DNA from: Periconia sp. R9002
Lineage: Eukaryota; Ascomycota; Dothideomycetes; Pleosporales; Periconiaceae
DNA: 64,000 nt
NCBI GenBank assembly: GCA_023627715.1
Contig: JAMAHW010000083.1
Coordinates: 62,001-126,000 of the forward strand
Reading direction: 5' to 3'
Shown here: in pieces, positions 11,449 through 22,235 of the stretch
Numbering within the stretch: the stretch's first letter is position 1
Layout: each line of letters opens with the position of its first letter
Translations under genes and position numbers: made by a program
Notes under the pieces: generated by a model
What the model was told of the DNA's origin: nothing
The model's database searches: none
The model's input: the letters and a program-made list of their open reading frames with translations, nothing else

Positions 11449-12500
11449 ATGATGCGACATAGGGAAAATGAAATAATTCATTAAGTTCTTCGTTTGCGAT
11501 AGCGAAAACTTATGCCTATGAGATTGTATGCCTTTTTATTGAATTGCTGGGATAAAATGCGCAATGTGGAATACCCGAGATGGTGCTCTTTTGGAGCGCT
11601 ACCTAAATCCTTCGTGCTTTGCCTGTATCGGTCTCTCGAGCCACGTCTTAGACTCTCCAAATTGCTCTTTTTCAATGCTTGTCCTTCACTTTTGCACGTG
11701 ATTTCAGAGAATTTAGACACAAGCTCTGGAAATTTCTTTTCTCGTCCGCCACCATTCACATGTCGTACAAACTGGTCAAGCTCACCTGACGCATTCGCTT
11801 GATACTACTATCCGACTCACTAATTCTTCCTACTAACTTCGTGCTTAACAAATTGAGAAGGGCCTCCGGCGCTTGTGTAAATATGGCTAAAGAAAAGAGT
11901 AAGATATGCAATAAGATAGTGCAGATATTGCTAAGCATAGCTACTACTTTAGCTCTACTTATACTAATTTCTTATAGATATAAACTTCTTAAATTGTATA
12001 TTTTATAATTAATTAGTGTATTTAGTTGCGGTATTAACACTAGCTTAGAGTCTTAGACAATAGATCTTAGGTAATATCCTTAGCTATAGACGTACTTATA
12101 GGTAACTACTCTTATAAAAGCTATGTTAACTATAAAAATCTTTAGTTTTAATTTCTAGTAGTATTTTATAGTAGTAATTAGTTAAACTATATTAGTATTA
12201 TTTAATTATTAATATTTAGGGCTATAAGACTTTATCTAATCTAATATTTTTTAATTATTAATTTCTATAGTGTTTGAAAATTTTAGCTTTATAGTAACTA
12301 ATAAGAAAAATACCCTTTATTTATGCCACTATATAGTATGTCTCATATGTAAGAACGGACATCATCTCTCTTGATAATAGTGCCTTACTACCCCCTTTTT
12401 AAATAGTCTTAACGTCATCCTAAAACATGTCACTCAGTACTACGCTGATCACTACTCGGTCCTACGCTGAATCTTTGCTTTGCCCCCCCGCATTCAAGCC
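11449..12500. other. AT-rich, TpA-rich island (probable RIP debris)
   Basis: From about 11880 to 12340 the sequence is almost only A and T with dense TTA/TAG/TAT words and stops in all frames. No surviving transposon protein can be read. The last 80 bp before 12501 regain normal composition and would hold the promoter of the next gene. Confidence 0.55.
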
Positions 12501-14502
12501 ATGAATCGCTCTCAAGCCACAAACGGCATCGCCAACAGCACGCACTCAGACCAAGCTACCACGGAGGCGGTTTTCGAGAAGTACGAACAGGAACGCCTGA
12601 AACGCATAAGACCCGAAGGCGTTAACCAATACATTGTCACGCCACCTTCTAAGGCATACGAAGGATTCTACAAAGACATCTGGGTCGACAACACAACTCC
12701 TGATCCTGGTCTAAATGCCATACCCGACAACTCTTATCACGACTTCCTCGTTGTTGGCGCCGGATATGGAGGTTTATGCGCAGCAGCTCGACTCGTTCAG
12801 GAAGGTGTTGATGTGAAGGATATTCGTTTGGTTGACTCTGCGGGTGGGTTTGGTGGAACATGGTGGTATAATCGGTTCGTCCGTTAACTTCCACCCCCCC
12901 GTAAATACATCTACTTACTAGTTGCCCAGTTATCCAGGCCTCATGTGCGACGTTGAGAGTTACATTTACATGCCTCTGTTGGAAGAACTCTCCTATATGC
13001 CTAAGCACAAATACTCCTATGCACCCGAGCTTCGCCAACATGCAGTCAACATAGCTTCTCATTACAATCTTCATGACAAAGCTCTATTCCAAGCTCGTGT
13101 AATTGATATGCGCTGGGATGAATCACAAAAACACTGGATCACCAAAATCAAACACCTTCGCCCTGGGTTGGAAGGGAAAATCTTTACAACACGGTCCCGA
13201 TTTGTTATACTGGCTGGTACTAGCATTGATTGGCCCAAGCTACCACGAGTCACAGGATTTGAGAAATTCAAAGGGCATGCATTTCACACGTCAAGATGGG
13301 ACTGGGCATATTCGGGTGGGTCAGAACAAGACTACGCCATGGATAGATTGAGGGACAAAAAGGTTGCTATTGTGGGCACAGGAGCAACTGCAGTACAGGT
13401 CATACCTCAGCTAGCCAAGTGGGCGCAGCATCTCTACGTCTTTCAGCGCACGCCGTCATCCGTCGATGCACGGAATCAGCGTGTGACGGATCCTGACTGG
13501 TGGAACAAAGAGCATACAGGGAAGTCAGGCTGGCAAAGAGAACGCCGGAAGAACTTCAGTTCGTTCATGGGGAACACTAGAGAGCAGCCTGACAAAGACT
13601 TGGTTGATGATGGAATGACACACATGCAATCTTATGCCGCTATGGTGGGCAACGAACATGCACCAGGATCAGCTGACGAAGCAGGCGCTTATATCGACAT
13701 GATGAAGAAGCTGGATTTGGTGCGACAGACCAAAATCCGAGCGAGAATAGACAGTATCGTGCAAGACAAACAGACTGCAGAGAAGCTCAAGCCATGGTAT
13801 CCAGGCTGGTGTAAGCGGCCCTGTTTCCACGATGAATATCTCCAGAGCTTCAACCAGCCTAACGTTACGCTCGTGGACACCAATGGCAAGGGTTTGGACA
13901 AGATAACTGAAAATGGCCCCTACTTCGACGGCAAAGAGTATCCTGTGGATCTACTGATCTTCAGCACGGGCTACAATGTCACCGTTGGAGCCACACCTGC
14001 AGCACGACTCCGCATCAACGTGACAGGCGCAAACAACAACACGTTCGACACAAAATGGACACACGGAATGCGCACACTTCACGGTGTGGCGACAAACGGC
14101 TTCCCCAATCTCTTTTGGCTCGGCCCCTCCCAAGCCGGCGCCACAGCCAACGCCGGCGCCATGATCGATGAGAACGCGCGTCATGTCGCATTTATCATTG
14201 GGGAAGCTCTGCGAAAATACAAGTCGAAGGTTCTGACTATTCAACCCACTGTCGAGGCTGAGGAAGCTTGGACAGAAACGATTCTGGACGGGTCCGCTGC
14301 GTTTGCTCCCGTAAGTGTTTGTCCTCCCAGCTACGCAACGGCTGAGGGTGATGTGTTTAGAAGGGCTGCACAAAGTCCAGAGATGAAAAAGAAAGTGCAG
14401 TCGGCAGGGCTGTGGCCTAAGGGTTGGAATGACTTTAATCGCGTGATCGATGAGTGGAGGAGGAACCGACCTCTTGAAGGATTGCAGATTGAGCTGGTAT
14501 AG
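12501..14502 (+). CDS. Baeyer-Villiger monooxygenase, long CPDMO-like type
   Basis: Spliced as join(12501..12874,12930..14502), 648 residues, with one 55-bp intron that restores WWYNRYPG. It carries an N-terminal extension of about 80 residues before the FAD turn GAGYGG (86-91), as in the longer class around cyclopentadecanone monooxygenase. FKGHAFHTSRWD (238-249) is the Baeyer-Villiger fingerprint in its FxGxxxHxxxWD form. GTGATA opens the second, NADPH-binding Rossmann unit. CPPSYATAEG near the C-terminus corresponds to the family's CxPxYxxxEG segment. The start is the ATG at 12501. It differs strongly from the 558-residue enzyme at 4845, so it is not a recent duplicate. It probably lactonises a large or polycyclic ketone. 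Confidence 0.93.
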
Positions 14503-15725
14503 AACTCAAACCATAGAGGTAGTATATATGTTAGAAAATAGAATGGTTCATTAGTTTTCTCATTGACCACGCGCTTTACGCCGCGGATACGCTGGATGTT
14601 TATTCTCAAATTATAAATGTTCTAGTCTCCATATACCCAAACGATAATCTTACACCTAACGTCCACCCGGGATGTTTCTACAACTTTTCATTGGTGTCGA
14701 TACCACAAAGTCAGATTGCTATGGCATGATGAAAGACTCTTTTGATACTTAGCGCTTGTCAAATAACCACTGCTTGTTATAAATGTCGTTCAAAAATCAA
14801 AATAATAGGTGTTCTTAGTCTCAAATGCAGCATGGTAAACAACATGAATAGAACATAGGCTGAAATGGGTAGGTGTAGTGGAACAATTGTAATCAGAACT
14901 ATATTAGTATTTTCTTTAACTCGATACCTAGTGTTTGTAAGACCTCTATGATCAGGTTAGAACTGTAAGAAGGTCAACCATGTTAAAATATACCGTGTTT
15001 TGCAAGAAGCGAAGAAGAGTTATAGCTATAGCGTGATGTCCTCAATTGGATATTTTCAATCACTACCAGCTGATTTGAAAGCAATGTGAGAACTGTTAAT
15101 CATGTCTACATATTTTTTTTTTCGCTTTATATTTTCACTCCGGCAAAGCGAGGCAGGTAGTGATTTCTGCACAGTGTTGGAATTTCGAATTTGCGTCCAC
15201 ACCGAGTTCCCCGGTTACAGAGAAAGAAAAAAATTCAACCTTTTTTATAAACAGCGGCATCGATTCAAACATAAGGTTTTGCGGAAAGAACGAGTGTAAT
15301 TATAGTCCGCCCACTCTTTGACATATTTCACCAAGCCCTGACAGCATAGTGCTCTTGGTGCGCGCATCAGTGGGAAGCCCGCGCCATCCATAAAGCGCAG
15401 CTAATAAAAAATACCCAGAGTAGGAGCTTGCAATAACTTCATTCAGGATTTCCTGGACGTTGTAAGTTTGTTAGTTGTGAAATAGTCTGAATTCAGCTGC
15501 CATGACGTAATCAATCATGTATTGTTCTAGACTGATTGGACTTCGCACATGACGATTGCGAAATGATGCTTCTAGTGCACCATTCCAACGTTGCACGCGA
15601 TCGGGCATCTCCGAGATCTTCCACGTCATGGTGTCTTGGCGATAAAAGGGTAAGTGCATATTATTTAAATTAGATCTTGGTCCACTATTGATGTGAGGAC
15701 CGCGAGTCAGTATCACGACGTCAAA
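14503..15725. other. intergenic stretch, no gene seen
   Basis: No motif-bearing frame was found. The region is moderately AT-rich. It holds the 3' flank of the monooxygenase and the upstream region of the aldolase-family gene. Confidence 0.45.
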
Positions 15726-16650
15726 ATGGTAAACATCACCGCAACACTATCGGCTCTCATCACCGGAAATCACATACTGGACCACCTGAATGTGCTGGAT
15801 CCGTTTGGACACATCAGCGTGAGAAACCCAAATAACAACAACACCTTTTTCATTGCGCTTCAAATGGGAGCTGCAGTCGTTAGCGGTCCCAAGGATATTG
15901 GAGAATACCTTATCGAAGATGGTTCTGGCGTTAATGGAACGACTGGAGGTTATGCGGAGCGCTACATTCACAGTGAGATCCTCAGAAGATATCCTGACGT
16001 GAACGCTGTGGTGCACAGTCATTCTGAAGACATGCTCCCATATACAATCGTCGAAAGTGTGAATGCGGAGCCAACGTACCATATGGCTGGGTTTCTAGGT
16101 ACGACTTCAGTTTTTGCATATGTCTACATGAAAACTGCTCACAGTAGATACTGATCCCATGTAGGTGAACAGGTCCCAAACTTCGATATTGAGGCGGCAT
16201 ACGAAGAAAACGACCCCCGAGACATGCTTGTGAATTCTCCACGTCTCGGTGCTGCTCTAGCTTCTGTGCTTGGAACCAATGAATCCCAACCCACTTCACC
16301 TCTTTATAATACCGCACTCCAGCGTGGCCATGGTTTCATCACCACGGGTAGCTCTATCGAACAAGTCGTCGACTTTGCATATTATGCGACAAGTAATGCG
16401 CGCGTGCAAACCAAAGCACTTGGCCTATCTGCATATGCAGGTTTGGGTACTGGAGGCGTGAGGTACCTGTCAAGCGATGAGCGCAAAAACAGCAAGAACA
16501 TGAACATATGGATAAGTTTTAAGGTAAACGCAGTAACTAAGAAACATGTGGAAGTTACGCTGACCTCAGTAGCCATGGGAACAGTGGGTGATTCAAGTGG
16601 AACGGAGCGGGAAATATGTGAACGAGCTTGGGACACCCCCCTTAAATTGA
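15726..16650 (+). CDS. class II aldolase/adducin-family protein
   Basis: Spliced as join(15726..16098,16165..16523,16585..16650), 265 residues. The second intron uses the acceptor at 16584, which yields the expected ending WVIQVE ... YVNELGTPPLN. Members with metal act as aldolases, epimerases or decarboxylases, cleaving or rearranging hydroxy-acids and sugars. The zinc-binding HxH is present as VVHSHS (His97 and His99), preceded by the acidic helix around EILRRYPDV, and a third histidine lies in YHMAGFLG. DPFGHISVR (25-33) is the family's N-terminal signature. The start is the ATG at 15726. Many fungi place such genes in metabolite clusters; the substrate is not evident. It converges with the FMO gene. 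Confidence 0.88.
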
Positions 16651-17007
16651 ACGAAAGTTCAGAAACTGGCCGTTGATCGGATTTCGTTATGAAGCAAGCT
16701 TTTCATAGCGGATGAAAATATTGCAGGCGGCGAGGGAAAAAAAGTACGAAGTTGGGGCAGCATTCTCGTGCGAAGAGATGGGTATTTGATGGCTTCTAAG
16801 ACAGTGATACTTGATTTCGTTGGGTTGTCTAGCGTCATCCGACAGGCTTGCGTTGCCTTCGAACCTTCTTCCTCTCTCTACCTCTCACAGGGAGACATTT
16901 ACGTACAATTTAAATTGATGACAAGGGAAAACTCGACCAAATTGACGATCAATTACCCTAAAGAACGTAATAATTGGTCATATGTAGTAGAACGTCGCTA
17001 TTGCTGT
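16651..17007. other. convergent 3' intergenic region
   Basis: This is the 357 bp between the convergent aldolase-family and FMO genes. No gene is seen; it should contain both polyadenylation regions. Confidence 0.5.
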
Positions 17008-18888
17008 TTAGGGGTGGATTAGATCTGAAAGACGCCACTCCGTATCGTGTAGAGTAAACATCTTGGGTACGAAAAAGCCACCCCAAGCCTTGCCAAATCT
17101 AGCCCCGGACCATTTCGCAATGGTATGCGGAAGAAAGAAAAACAAAGAAATCACACGTTGCGCATAATATGTCGGCCAAGTCCAGCATACAAACGATACA
17201 AGCCCTGGGCTGATCTTGGTGTCTTGCCATATATTTGTTCTGCTGAAGACCTGGCTAACAAGTGCCGGATTGGCGTCGGGTCCCCGCTGTCGATACCAAA
17301 CAGGCCAGTGCGGGAAAAACCACCACCTGATCATCAAACCGTCATACAAGACGAAGAAGGACACGAATGTCCCGGCCCAAAGCAGCGCAGCCTTCTGAAG
17401 ATTGATAGGGCTCAGGCTTGGTGCGAAAGCGAGTAAAGTCAAAGCTGCAACTGCAAGCATATGAATGTTGAAGACCAAGACACACAAAGAGGGTAGACGA
17501 GGCTCACAACCTACACGCCTAGCCACGCTCTCCAGGAATGCATTCCAATCAACCAGGCTGTCCAGATCCGGAGAGATGGAGTAATATTCTCGTTCAGTAA
17601 CTTTGTCGCGATAGGCTCGTGCGGCATAGTCTTTGGGGAGTTTGCGTTCCCCCTTCAGTATTAAACTGATATAGCGCGACTGAATCTCCGCCATTGGTGG
17701 TATTCCGCCTTGGTGTGGACGGGCGTATCCAGAGAAAAAGAGTTTGTCGCCCAAATTCTCCGGGAAACAGTGTAAATACCACGATCGCGGATTGGCGTCA
17801 AAGCCTTCGACTTCCAACCATGGAAATTGCGCCGTATAGCCAGTGCATAAGACAATCACGTCAAACTCGCGCTCTTGTACACGACCATCCGGCATGTTGA
17901 ATTTGACTGATCGACCCTGTGCCGTGACATCTGGTGTGATCAATACCTCGATCTTCTCATCCCCCCAAGCTTCGCACATGCGTTGATTCTTGGTGACATA
18001 GGTCGCTTGATCGCTCATCATCCATGCTGAAGACGTACTGTCCAAGCAAGTTTCGGACAACTTCTTATTGAGGATCTTTGATCTCCAAAGCAGTCTTCGA
18101 TAAATGCCGTAAAGGAAGACGTTTTGCGCAGAACCTATACGGTTCGTGGTTGCAGACTCCAAGAAGGTGGTGACGGGGTAGCGTTTTTGTTTACTCTCTT
18201 TGATTTTTGGCATTTCATGTTGGTCTGGGACGAAGAGCCGGGGGGCAAAACAGTTGGGGCGTCGAAGCCAGACAGTGGTGTTGCTTGTCAAATCACCTAG
18301 GTCTGCTGAAAGATCGGCACCGCTTTCACCACCTCCCACCACCAGAACCCGCAGCTGTTTTTCTTTCACTTCGTTTCGGAAAATTTCGTTGTAATTGGAG
18401 GAATGTATTACCCTGCCCTCAAACTGAGCAAGTCGCGCCGGCAGGGGTTTTGGGACCTGATGAGCACCCGTGGCCACGACGAGAGCATCTGCATGTTCCA
18501 CACGCCGTTGAGCACCCTCTTGTACTTGCAAAACCCACTTTCCGTTCTCGTTCAAGGAGGCACTGATGACTTCCGTATTATACCTGATGTGGCGATCCAG
18601 GTCGAAATGCGCAGTGTAATCTTTGAGATACTGCAGATACTCTTCGCCTGTAGGGTAGCATTGGAGATCTTTATTCGGAAAATCGGAAAAGGCCATGGCC
18701 CAGTTCGAAAGGGTAAGATGGAGGTCGTGGTAAATGGCTGAGCTGGAAAATACCCCGCCAAGAGAAGATGCTCTCTCGAATGTCGTGGCATCATGCCCCC
18801 CTGCGAGCATCTCTTTCAAGGCTGGTAGTCCACAAGGACCCGCGCCGACAATGATGACTCGCTTCTTCGAGTTCAGAGATTTATCCAT
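17008..18888 (-). CDS. flavin-containing monooxygenase with C-terminal hydrophobic domain
   Basis: An intronless protein of 626 residues. Class B FMOs use FAD and NADPH to oxygenate N, S or, rarely, carbon centres. GAGPCG (15-20) binds FAD, FEGRVIHSSNY (156-166) is the FMO fingerprint FxGxxxHxxxY, GGGESG (185-190) binds NADPH, and VLCTGY matches the C-terminal TGY motif. After the enzyme core, about residues 460-530 form two or three hydrophobic stretches (LCVLVFNIHMLAVAALTLL; then LLWAGTFVSFFVLYDGL). The tail is therefore likely membrane-bound, with a further aromatic-rich segment before the end. That makes it longer than the 450-550 residues of typical FMOs. It is divergently transcribed from the O-methyltransferase across 713 bp, which suggests joint control. 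Lack of introns in such a long gene is notable here. Confidence 0.92.
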   Translation of the reverse strand: MDKSLNSKKRVIIVGAGPCGLPALKEMLAGGHDATTFERASSLGGVFSSSAIYHDLHLTLSNWAMAFSDFPNKDLQCYPTGEEYLQYLKDYTAHFDLDRHIRYNTEVISASLNENGKWVLQVQEGAQRRVEHADALVVATGAHQVPKPLPARLAQFEGRVIHSSNYNEIFRNEVKEKQLRVLVVGGGESGADLSADLGDLTSNTTVWLRRPNCFAPRLFVPDQHEMPKIKESKQKRYPVTTFLESATTNRIGSAQNVFLYGIYRRLLWRSKILNKKLSETCLDSTSSAWMMSDQATYVTKNQRMCEAWGDEKIEVLITPDVTAQGRSVKFNMPDGRVQEREFDVIVLCTGYTAQFPWLEVEGFDANPRSWYLHCFPENLGDKLFFSGYARPHQGGIPPMAEIQSRYISLILKGERKLPKDYAARAYRDKVTEREYYSISPDLDSLVDWNAFLESVARRVGCEPRLPSLCVLVFNIHMLAVAALTLLAFAPSLSPINLQKAALLWAGTFVSFFVLYDGLMIRWWFFPHWPVWYRQRGPDANPALVSQVFSRTNIWQDTKISPGLVSFVCWTWPTYYAQRVISLFFFLPHTIAKWSGARFGKAWGGFFVPKMFTLHDTEWRLSDLIHP

Positions 18889-19601
18889 ATCGGGAAAAGC
18901 TGGTATGTGTAAGATGATTATTTGTCAAGATGACCAAATGGATATCAAGTCAATTTATATCTGCATTGTTTGACTCTGGCCCCTTGAAGTTCCTTCTAGG
19001 CAAATACTACTAAGAACAAGGCAATCGATCTGTACTCACCGATTCCGGGCAAACTTCCCAATGTGGAAAAGATAATCTTTTCACTTGTAGTAAAATCATT
19101 GTTGCCGGCGCTTTATAACCCGCGGTGAATAGGCGTACCCTGCATTCATCACGGCTTTAACTGCCAATGGATTGTATATGCAAGGAATTGCACAGTGCGA
19201 ACAGATAATATACTGGACAGGAAGCGCAGATCATATACAAAGGGTAACAGTTGTTATGACTTTGATTTGTAGTGGTACGTCCACATGTGTGCGCCCTTCA
19301 TTCAAGTGAAAAGGTGTATGAACATTACATCATCGCCGAAAACAACCAAAATTTTTGGGTTCAGATCTAACACTCTGAAACTTAAATTTACAGAAGATGA
19401 TAATAGTTGACGTCGTATCTGTTGCAGCTCGCTAAGGCTATGTGACTCGGTTCCCCCATTTTCTGACTGCATTGCTGCCAAATCTGATCATATCGTAATT
19501 CTTTACCTACCTCGGCATTGCTCGTATTTGGTATCTGAGTGACTTATAAAAGGTTGATGCCACTCGACGTGTACATCGTGCGAGACGACTACTCATCCAT
19601 C
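18889..19601. other. shared divergent promoter region of FMO and O-methyltransferase
   Basis: This is the 713 bp between two divergent starts. It carries the TATA box of the methyltransferase at 19545. The arrangement suggests co-regulation of the two genes, but no specific activator site can be named. Confidence 0.45.
19545..19552 (+). promoter_or_regulatory. TATA box deciding the O-methyltransferase start
   Basis: TATAAAAG lies only 4 bp before an in-frame ATG at 19556 but 50 bp before the ATG at 19602. Since transcription normally starts some 30 bp or more after a TATA box, 19602 is the better start. Confidence 0.6.
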
Positions 19602-20816
19602 ATGGAAGCTAAACGTCAAGAACTTTTACGACTCCTGGCAGCCGCCCAGGCGACGGCCTCTGAATTACAAGACGACCTGAAGGCCGATGCAACTTTTCGA
19701 GTCCAAGTCACCGAAGCATCGAAAAGCCTTACGCGTACTCTACAAACCGAAGTTGATAGAGCATGGGAACCTATTTTGCGACCTGCTCATCACGCAGCGT
19801 TGCATGTTGCCTTGAACGCTGGCTGGATTGCTTATATTAACGCCAATGGCAACGACAAAGATGGACACGGGATAACGGTCAGCCAGATTGCAGAAAAAAC
19901 TTCTTCGGAAACCGAGCTCGTATCACGGCTGATGAGGGTATTGACAGCCAATGAAACCATATCTGAGCGCGGGGTCGACGCTTACGCCCCCACACCTTTC
20001 AGCAAGCTCTTTGATGACCCATCGTGGGCCAATGGAATTCGACATGGCACAAGGGAGTACGCAATCACGATGGCCGGAATGCCGAAATACTTTGCGAAGC
20101 ATGGGTATCGAATTGATAAGAGCAAGGAGGGTATTTATCAACATGTCCATGGATCGCCGTTCTTTGAGTTAGTCCATGCAGGGGGAGAGGTGGGGGTTGA
20201 GTTCAACAGTTTCATGCGCGTTGTTCGAGATGGGAAAATGCCGTGGTTCGATGTTTATCCGTTCGCAGATCGACTGAATGGAGCCTCGGAATCAGATGTC
20301 TTGCTCGTCGATGTCGGTGGGGGTCACGGGCATGACTTGATTGCCTTCTCCAACGCCAGACAAGGGCGCAGCGTCCCAGGTAGATTAGTCCTGCAGGACG
20401 TCTCAGGTGTACTTGACAGCGTCTCTCGGGAAGGCATGTCGGGAATTGAGATCCAAGCGCACGACTTCTTTACACCACAGCAAGTTGTAGGCGCTCGTGC
20501 CTATTTCTTGAAGAACGTTTTGCATGACTGGCCAGATGAGAAGAGTGTGCAAATTCTCGCCCACATACGTGATGCTATGCGTCCAGGGTATTCACGGCTT
20601 TTTATCAACGAAGTCGTCGTACCTGATGAGAAGTGCGATGCCTGGACGGCAGCATTTGATATTGCGATGATGGCCGGGGTTGATGGCAAAGAGAGGACTC
20701 GGAAGCAGTGGGGAGACCTTATAAAGGCCACTGGTGGTTTAGATATTGAAAGCATCTGGAAGCTGGGGACCGTCAATGAGAGTATCATTGAAGTCAAAAA
20801 GATAGTTGACGGTTAA
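19602..20816 (+). CDS. SAM-dependent O-methyltransferase, COMT type
   Basis: An intronless protein of 404 residues from the ATG at 19602 (MEAKRQELLR). It has an N-terminal dimerisation/winged-helix domain and a C-terminal class I methyltransferase domain. VDVGGGHGHD in the middle is the SAM-binding loop, and HDFFTPQ is a following strand. FLKNVLHDWPDE contains the catalytic His-Asp pair that deprotonates the substrate hydroxyl. Fungal members methylate phenols or enols of polyketides and other aromatics. It shares the divergent promoter region with the FMO, and its 3' end faces the sulfotransferase-like gene. It is unrelated to the MppJ-like methyltransferase at 777, so the region holds two methyl-transfer chemistries. 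Confidence 0.93.
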   Translation: MEAKRQELLRLLAAAQATASELQDDLKADATFRVQVTEASKSLTRTLQTEVDRAWEPILRPAHHAALHVALNAGWIAYINANGNDKDGHGITVSQIAEKTSSETELVSRLMRVLTANETISERGVDAYAPTPFSKLFDDPSWANGIRHGTREYAITMAGMPKYFAKHGYRIDKSKEGIYQHVHGSPFFELVHAGGEVGVEFNSFMRVVRDGKMPWFDVYPFADRLNGASESDVLLVDVGGGHGHDLIAFSNARQGRSVPGRLVLQDVSGVLDSVSREGMSGIEIQAHDFFTPQQVVGARAYFLKNVLHDWPDEKSVQILAHIRDAMRPGYSRLFINEVVVPDEKCDAWTAAFDIAMMAGVDGKERTRKQWGDLIKATGGLDIESIWKLGTVNESIIEVKKIVDG

Positions 20817-21231
20817 GAATGACTTTACAGAGTTAGATACAGACAACTAGGATGCTTACAGTACATGATCATTGTATTGAGGCGCCACACTACGTAACTT
20901 GAGTATCTTAATAACACATAACTCCGTATCTATATTTTGGTGGCACGTTGTTCTAGGTACAGTGTAATATTAAGTTTGTTACTATGTGGCATGAGACATT
21001 CATTACTTGATGTACCACCCCTGGGTATGTTAAGCTAACTTTTTTCCGCGAGTTTTAGTTTTCTAGGCTTCTAATTGCTACTATTTGAAATTGAAATATG
21101 CACAGTACTCGCAAGGAAATAAATTGTTTGCTCCGAGTCAGACGCGCCAGTTTAGGAGCGGATTAGTTCCCATTTACTCTATTCACCCAGTACCGGCTAG
21201 CCTGCGTCACCTCCCTAGGGGAGATTTTTGA
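20817..21231. other. convergent 3' intergenic region
   Basis: This is the 415 bp between the convergent O-methyltransferase and sulfotransferase-like genes. No gene is seen. Confidence 0.5.
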
Positions 21232-22235
21232 CTAGGAGGTACCTCTGGCCAAACCTTTCCATATAGCAATTCCCAGCACCGCACTAGCGCTCAATGGCAC
21301 CCAGCTGGCTTTCATGAGTCTGATCCAATACAAGAAGTGATGGATCTTGACTGTCGCAGTGGCATCATTGATCCGCGGGTACTCTATATCGGGTATCTCC
21401 TTGCCCAGAAACTCGCAAAGAGGTTTCCAGCCCTGCTCACTTTCGAACTCGAGCAACTTGGACAGAGTAACAACGGAGCGTACGTGTGCGTAATGATCTA
21501 GATATGTTTTCTGGAGTGCGACGCGGTCCGATAGATTTCCGTTGCCCCAACGAGTCATTATAATGCGCAAAATACGGGTGTATGGACCCCAAAATTTCTG
21601 CTATGTTTAGTAGAAGGCAATCGCAACAAAAGACCTAAGTCATGAATATGAAAGCATACATTGTCAATAGCGGCAAGTATAGGTAGAGTTTTCCATCCCG
21701 TAACTGTGAAGAATGTGGAGTTTATGCTTCTCAGCCAAGGCTCTACGGGCCGGTTCGTCAATATGACTTTCGCATTCGGATACGCCTCCAACAATTCATC
21801 CACAAACATGATACTGGGTATGTCTTCAATCACCTAGGAGCCATCAGCAAACCCGCCACTACAGATTCCTGACTGGTGAAGCCAGTACGAGACGAACTTA
21901 CGTCGAAATTCCCCAAGAATTTATCAAATTCCTCTTTACCAAATGGTTCACCCTGACACAAATATTTCGCGCGAAGAGCTTCTTCCCAGAACGAAAGATG
22001 CCCCTCTTTCCAGTTACCTAGTGCGACAGACATATGGTAGGGGCTGTAACCAAGTTTTTCCAACGCAGATTTCAGAGCTAGACAGGTAGGAACGTCAGTA
22101 AGGCTAAATATGGTGGGATGACTGAGGTAAGACGGTACAATATGTGCCAGTTCGACTGAAGCCCAAGACCAGAATTTCCACTTCTTTCGCGCGGGGTTTC
22201 ACGGGAAGTTCGTCAATTTTTCGAGTGCGGGGCAT
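21232..22235 (-). CDS. P-loop sulfotransferase-like family protein
   Basis: Spliced as complement(join(21232..21600,21660..21833,21902..22077,22139..22235)), 271 residues. All introns are GT-AG and 59-68 bp. It belongs to the fungal sulfotransferase-4-like P-loop group often mislabelled as epimerases. The nucleotide/PAPS loop is GFSRTGTYS, formed across intron 1 and followed by LKSALEKLGY. VILTNRPVEPWLRS corresponds to the 3'-phosphate-binding strand with its Arg and Ser. Near the C-terminus a hydrophobic stretch (WVPLSASAVLGIAIW) could anchor it to a membrane. Biochemical activity is rarely shown for this group; sulfation is an inference from the fold. The start ATG at 22235 lies just upstream of the P-loop, as usual. 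Confidence 0.85.

Noticed and set aside
14300..14330. Apparent GTAAGT donor near the end of the second Baeyer-Villiger gene
   Set aside because: The only nearby acceptor gives a ~20-bp intron, and reading through yields the conserved CxPxYxxxEG segment, so the frame is left unspliced.
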